7,821 nt of DNA from JACPSX01 sp035288405 [NCBI: bacterium] (GTDB lineage Bacteria > JACPSX01). The stretch lies in contig DATEAK010000108.1 in assembly GCA_035288405.1 (NCBI GenBank), forward strand, positions 1-7,821, in the 5' to 3' direction. This document shows positions 6,871 through 7,821 of the stretch, piece after piece. The position numbers and the translations under genes were made by a program. Positions within the stretch are counted from its first letter, which is position 1, and every line of letters starts with the position of its first letter. The notes under the pieces were generated by a model that saw only the letters and a program-made list of their open reading frames with translations, did no database searches and was not told the DNA's origin.

Positions 6871-7662
6871 ATGTCGGACAGAACTGCGGAATACGATATA
6901 TTGATCGATCTCCTGAGAGATCGTATGAGCTTCCGAAAACTCAAACCCGATCCCATTCCGGATGAGTTCGTGGAGAAAATTTTGGAAGCGGGGCGCTGGG
7001 CCATGTCCGGGGCCAACTCGCAACCCTGGGAGTACATCGTCGTCAAGGACGCTTCCACGAAAGCAAAGCTCTGGGAAGCCTTCCAAGAGAGCAACCGCGA
7101 TTTTCTCTTCTGGATGGAACAACAACGCATTGAAGAATTGAGACACCCCTCCTACCAGAGGAAGGGCAATGCGGAAGAACAATGGGTTTCCCTGCGAAAA
7201 GAAGAAGGTTGGTCGAAAGCTCCCGTTCTCATCGTGGTACTTGGAGACGGCCGCAAACAGTGGGGAACCGTGCAAGGCGCACACACCATGGGGCGCGGCG
7301 AGACCCATCTCACGGACAGTCTGGCCAACACTTCCTTCGCCATCCACATGGCCGCCTCTGCTCTCGGGTTGGGGGCCCAGTGGTCGACGGTGCACATCCA
7401 AGAGCCCATGAAAAGGATCCTTAATGTCCCCGACCTGTTGATGCTTTACTTGATCATTCCGATCGGCTACCCTGCCGTCGAGAAACGGCCGGGGGTGCGG
7501 ACCGACCTGGCAAAGTTGGTACATTACGAAACCTATGATATGAACCGGTATCTCACCAACCAAGAAGCGTTTAAGTACCTGCGGGATTTGCGCAAGGAAA
7601 CGGTGCCCAAATTTCGAAGTTCAGGATTTCCAGATATCAAGAGTAAGTTGGAGACAGACTGA
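6871..7662 (+). CDS. Nitroreductase-family FMN-dependent oxidoreductase
   Basis: 263 residues with the nitroreductase fold signature. R18-MSF-R22 followed by IPDEFVEKILEAGRWA is the family's N-terminal FMN-phosphate region, and NSQPWEY (49-55) is the usual flavin and substrate-side loop. A core beta strand lies at APVLIVVLGD (117-126), the dimer-forming helix is around DSLANTSFAIHMAASALGLG (149-168), and IPIGYPA (196-202) is the standard C-terminal flavin-binding strand. It is somewhat longer than the roughly 170-220 residues of compact members. The extra length lies in a charged stretch at about 70-115 and a C-terminal tail at about 222-263, which in homodimeric relatives can cover the partner's active site. 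The family reduces nitro groups, quinones, enones or C-halogen bonds, or oxidises substrates, using NAD(P)H and FMN. The reaction here is unknown. The ATG at 6871 follows AGGAG (6860-6864) at a spacing of 6. The gene lies 78 bp after hyuB, so co-transcription is likely. Confidence 0.88.
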   Translation: MSDRTAEYDILIDLLRDRMSFRKLKPDPIPDEFVEKILEAGRWAMSGANSQPWEYIVVKDASTKAKLWEAFQESNRDFLFWMEQQRIEELRHPSYQRKGNAEEQWVSLRKEEGWSKAPVLIVVLGDGRKQWGTVQGAHTMGRGETHLTDSLANTSFAIHMAASALGLGAQWSTVHIQEPMKRILNVPDLLMLYLIIPIGYPAVEKRPGVRTDLAKLVHYETYDMNRYLTNQEAFKYLRDLRKETVPKFRSSGFPDIKSKLETD

Positions 7663-7676
7663 TTTTTCGGGAGACG

Positions 7677-7693
7677 GCAAGCCGATCGCTTGC
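7677..7693 (+). repeat. Perfect inverted repeat after the nitroreductase gene
   Basis: The arms GCAAGC (7677-7682) and GCTTGC (7688-7693) flank the 5-base loop CGATC. The sequence is palindromic enough to be a short RNA hairpin or a DNA-binding site. The downstream bases (AACTTACTCC) contain no T-run, so termination is not supported. It lies between the nitroreductase gene and an exported-protein gene, where mRNA levels are often adjusted (inference). Confidence 0.4.
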
Positions 7694-7728
7694 AACTTAC
7701 TCCATCGAGGAAGGTTTCTCCGACTCGC

Positions 7729-7736
7729 AAAGGAGG
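7729..7736 (+). promoter_or_regulatory. Strong Shine-Dalgarno site for the edge gene
   Basis: AAAGGAGG, a near-ideal match to the 16S rRNA tail, five bases before the ATG at 7742. It shows that the short reading frame at the window edge is a real gene start and suggests efficient translation. Confidence 0.7.
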
Positions 7737-7741
7737 CACTC

Positions 7742-7821
7742 ATGAAAGAGGGTTGTTGGATACTGAGTCTGGCGCTGTTGTTCATCTTCGCCGACCTTTC
7801 CGGGACCGGCTTTGCGGCACA
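7742..7821 (+). CDS. Start of an exported protein (signal peptide only, 3' end outside window)
   Basis: Only the first 26 codons are present. They encode a typical Sec signal peptide: a charged start (MKEG), a hydrophobic core at about residues 6-16 (WILSLALLFIF), and a small-residue end (GTGFAA) that looks like a signal peptidase I site. No cysteine follows in the visible part, so a lipoprotein is not indicated. The start is well supported by its ribosome site. In a catabolic cluster a substrate-binding protein of an ABC, TRAP or tripartite tricarboxylate transporter would be a natural occupant. That is a guess from context; the mature protein is not visible. Confidence 0.65.
   Translation, partial: MKEGCWILSLALLFIFADLSGTGFAA

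Noticed and set aside
6814-7563. 249-codon minus-strand frame opposite the nitroreductase gene
   Set aside because: It is a shadow of a gene with clear FMN-binding motifs, and its translation resembles no known family.
7663-7741. Rho-independent terminator after the nitroreductase gene
   Set aside because: The TTTTT run at 7663-7667 comes before the hairpin at 7677-7693, not after it, and no T-run follows on either strand in the right orientation.
1-7821. CRISPR array, tRNA/rRNA genes, insertion sequence or prophage features
   Set aside because: No spaced direct repeats, cloverleaf-like sequence, transposase, terminal inverted repeats or phage genes were seen; nearly all bases are in catabolic-type genes.

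Overview
The window is a compact, single-strand gene cluster. Six genes, all on the + strand, are separated by gaps of 27 to 79 bp, and a seventh gene starts at the right edge. No RNA gene, insertion sequence, CRISPR array or long repeat is visible. The DNA is moderately GC-rich with good Shine-Dalgarno sites before most starts, which points to a free-living bacterium. The protein families recall uncultivated or environmental proteobacteria-like lineages with large catabolic repertoires, but the sequence alone does not fix a phylum.

Layout, left to right: (1) a cupin-fold protein cut by the left edge (to 522); (2) an M24 'pita-bread' protein related to creatinase and Xaa-Pro dipeptidase (580-1722); (3) a second, more degenerate M24 protein (1750-2925); (4) HyuA, the ATP-binding subunit of a hydantoinase/oxoprolinase-type enzyme (2964-5048); (5) HyuB, its partner (5095-6792, GTG start); (6) an FMN-dependent nitroreductase-family oxidoreductase (6871-7662); (7) the first 26 codons of an exported protein (from 7742). 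Hairpin-capable sequences lie in three junctions: 531-549, 6829-6857 and 7677-7693. None has the T-run of an intrinsic terminator, so one long transcript is plausible.

Working model (inference): the cluster breaks down a cyclic amide, hydantoin or lactam-like compound, or a guanidino/urea-type compound. HyuAB would open or hydrolyse an amide ring using ATP, as N-methylhydantoinase and 5-oxoprolinase do. The M24 pair would cleave a C-N bond as creatinase does. The flavoprotein would carry out a redox step and the cupin an auxiliary binding or isomerase-like step. The exported protein could be the binding protein of an uptake system. The known creatinine routes use creatinase or N-methylhydantoinase, so the pairing is chemically suggestive, but the substrate is unknown.

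The most unusual point is that neither M24 protein keeps the five-residue dimetal site. The first keeps two of five ligands and a possible creatinase-type histidine; the second keeps only one glutamate. Their adjacency suggests a non-metal M24 enzyme, perhaps a heteromer of a catalytic and a pseudoenzyme subunit.
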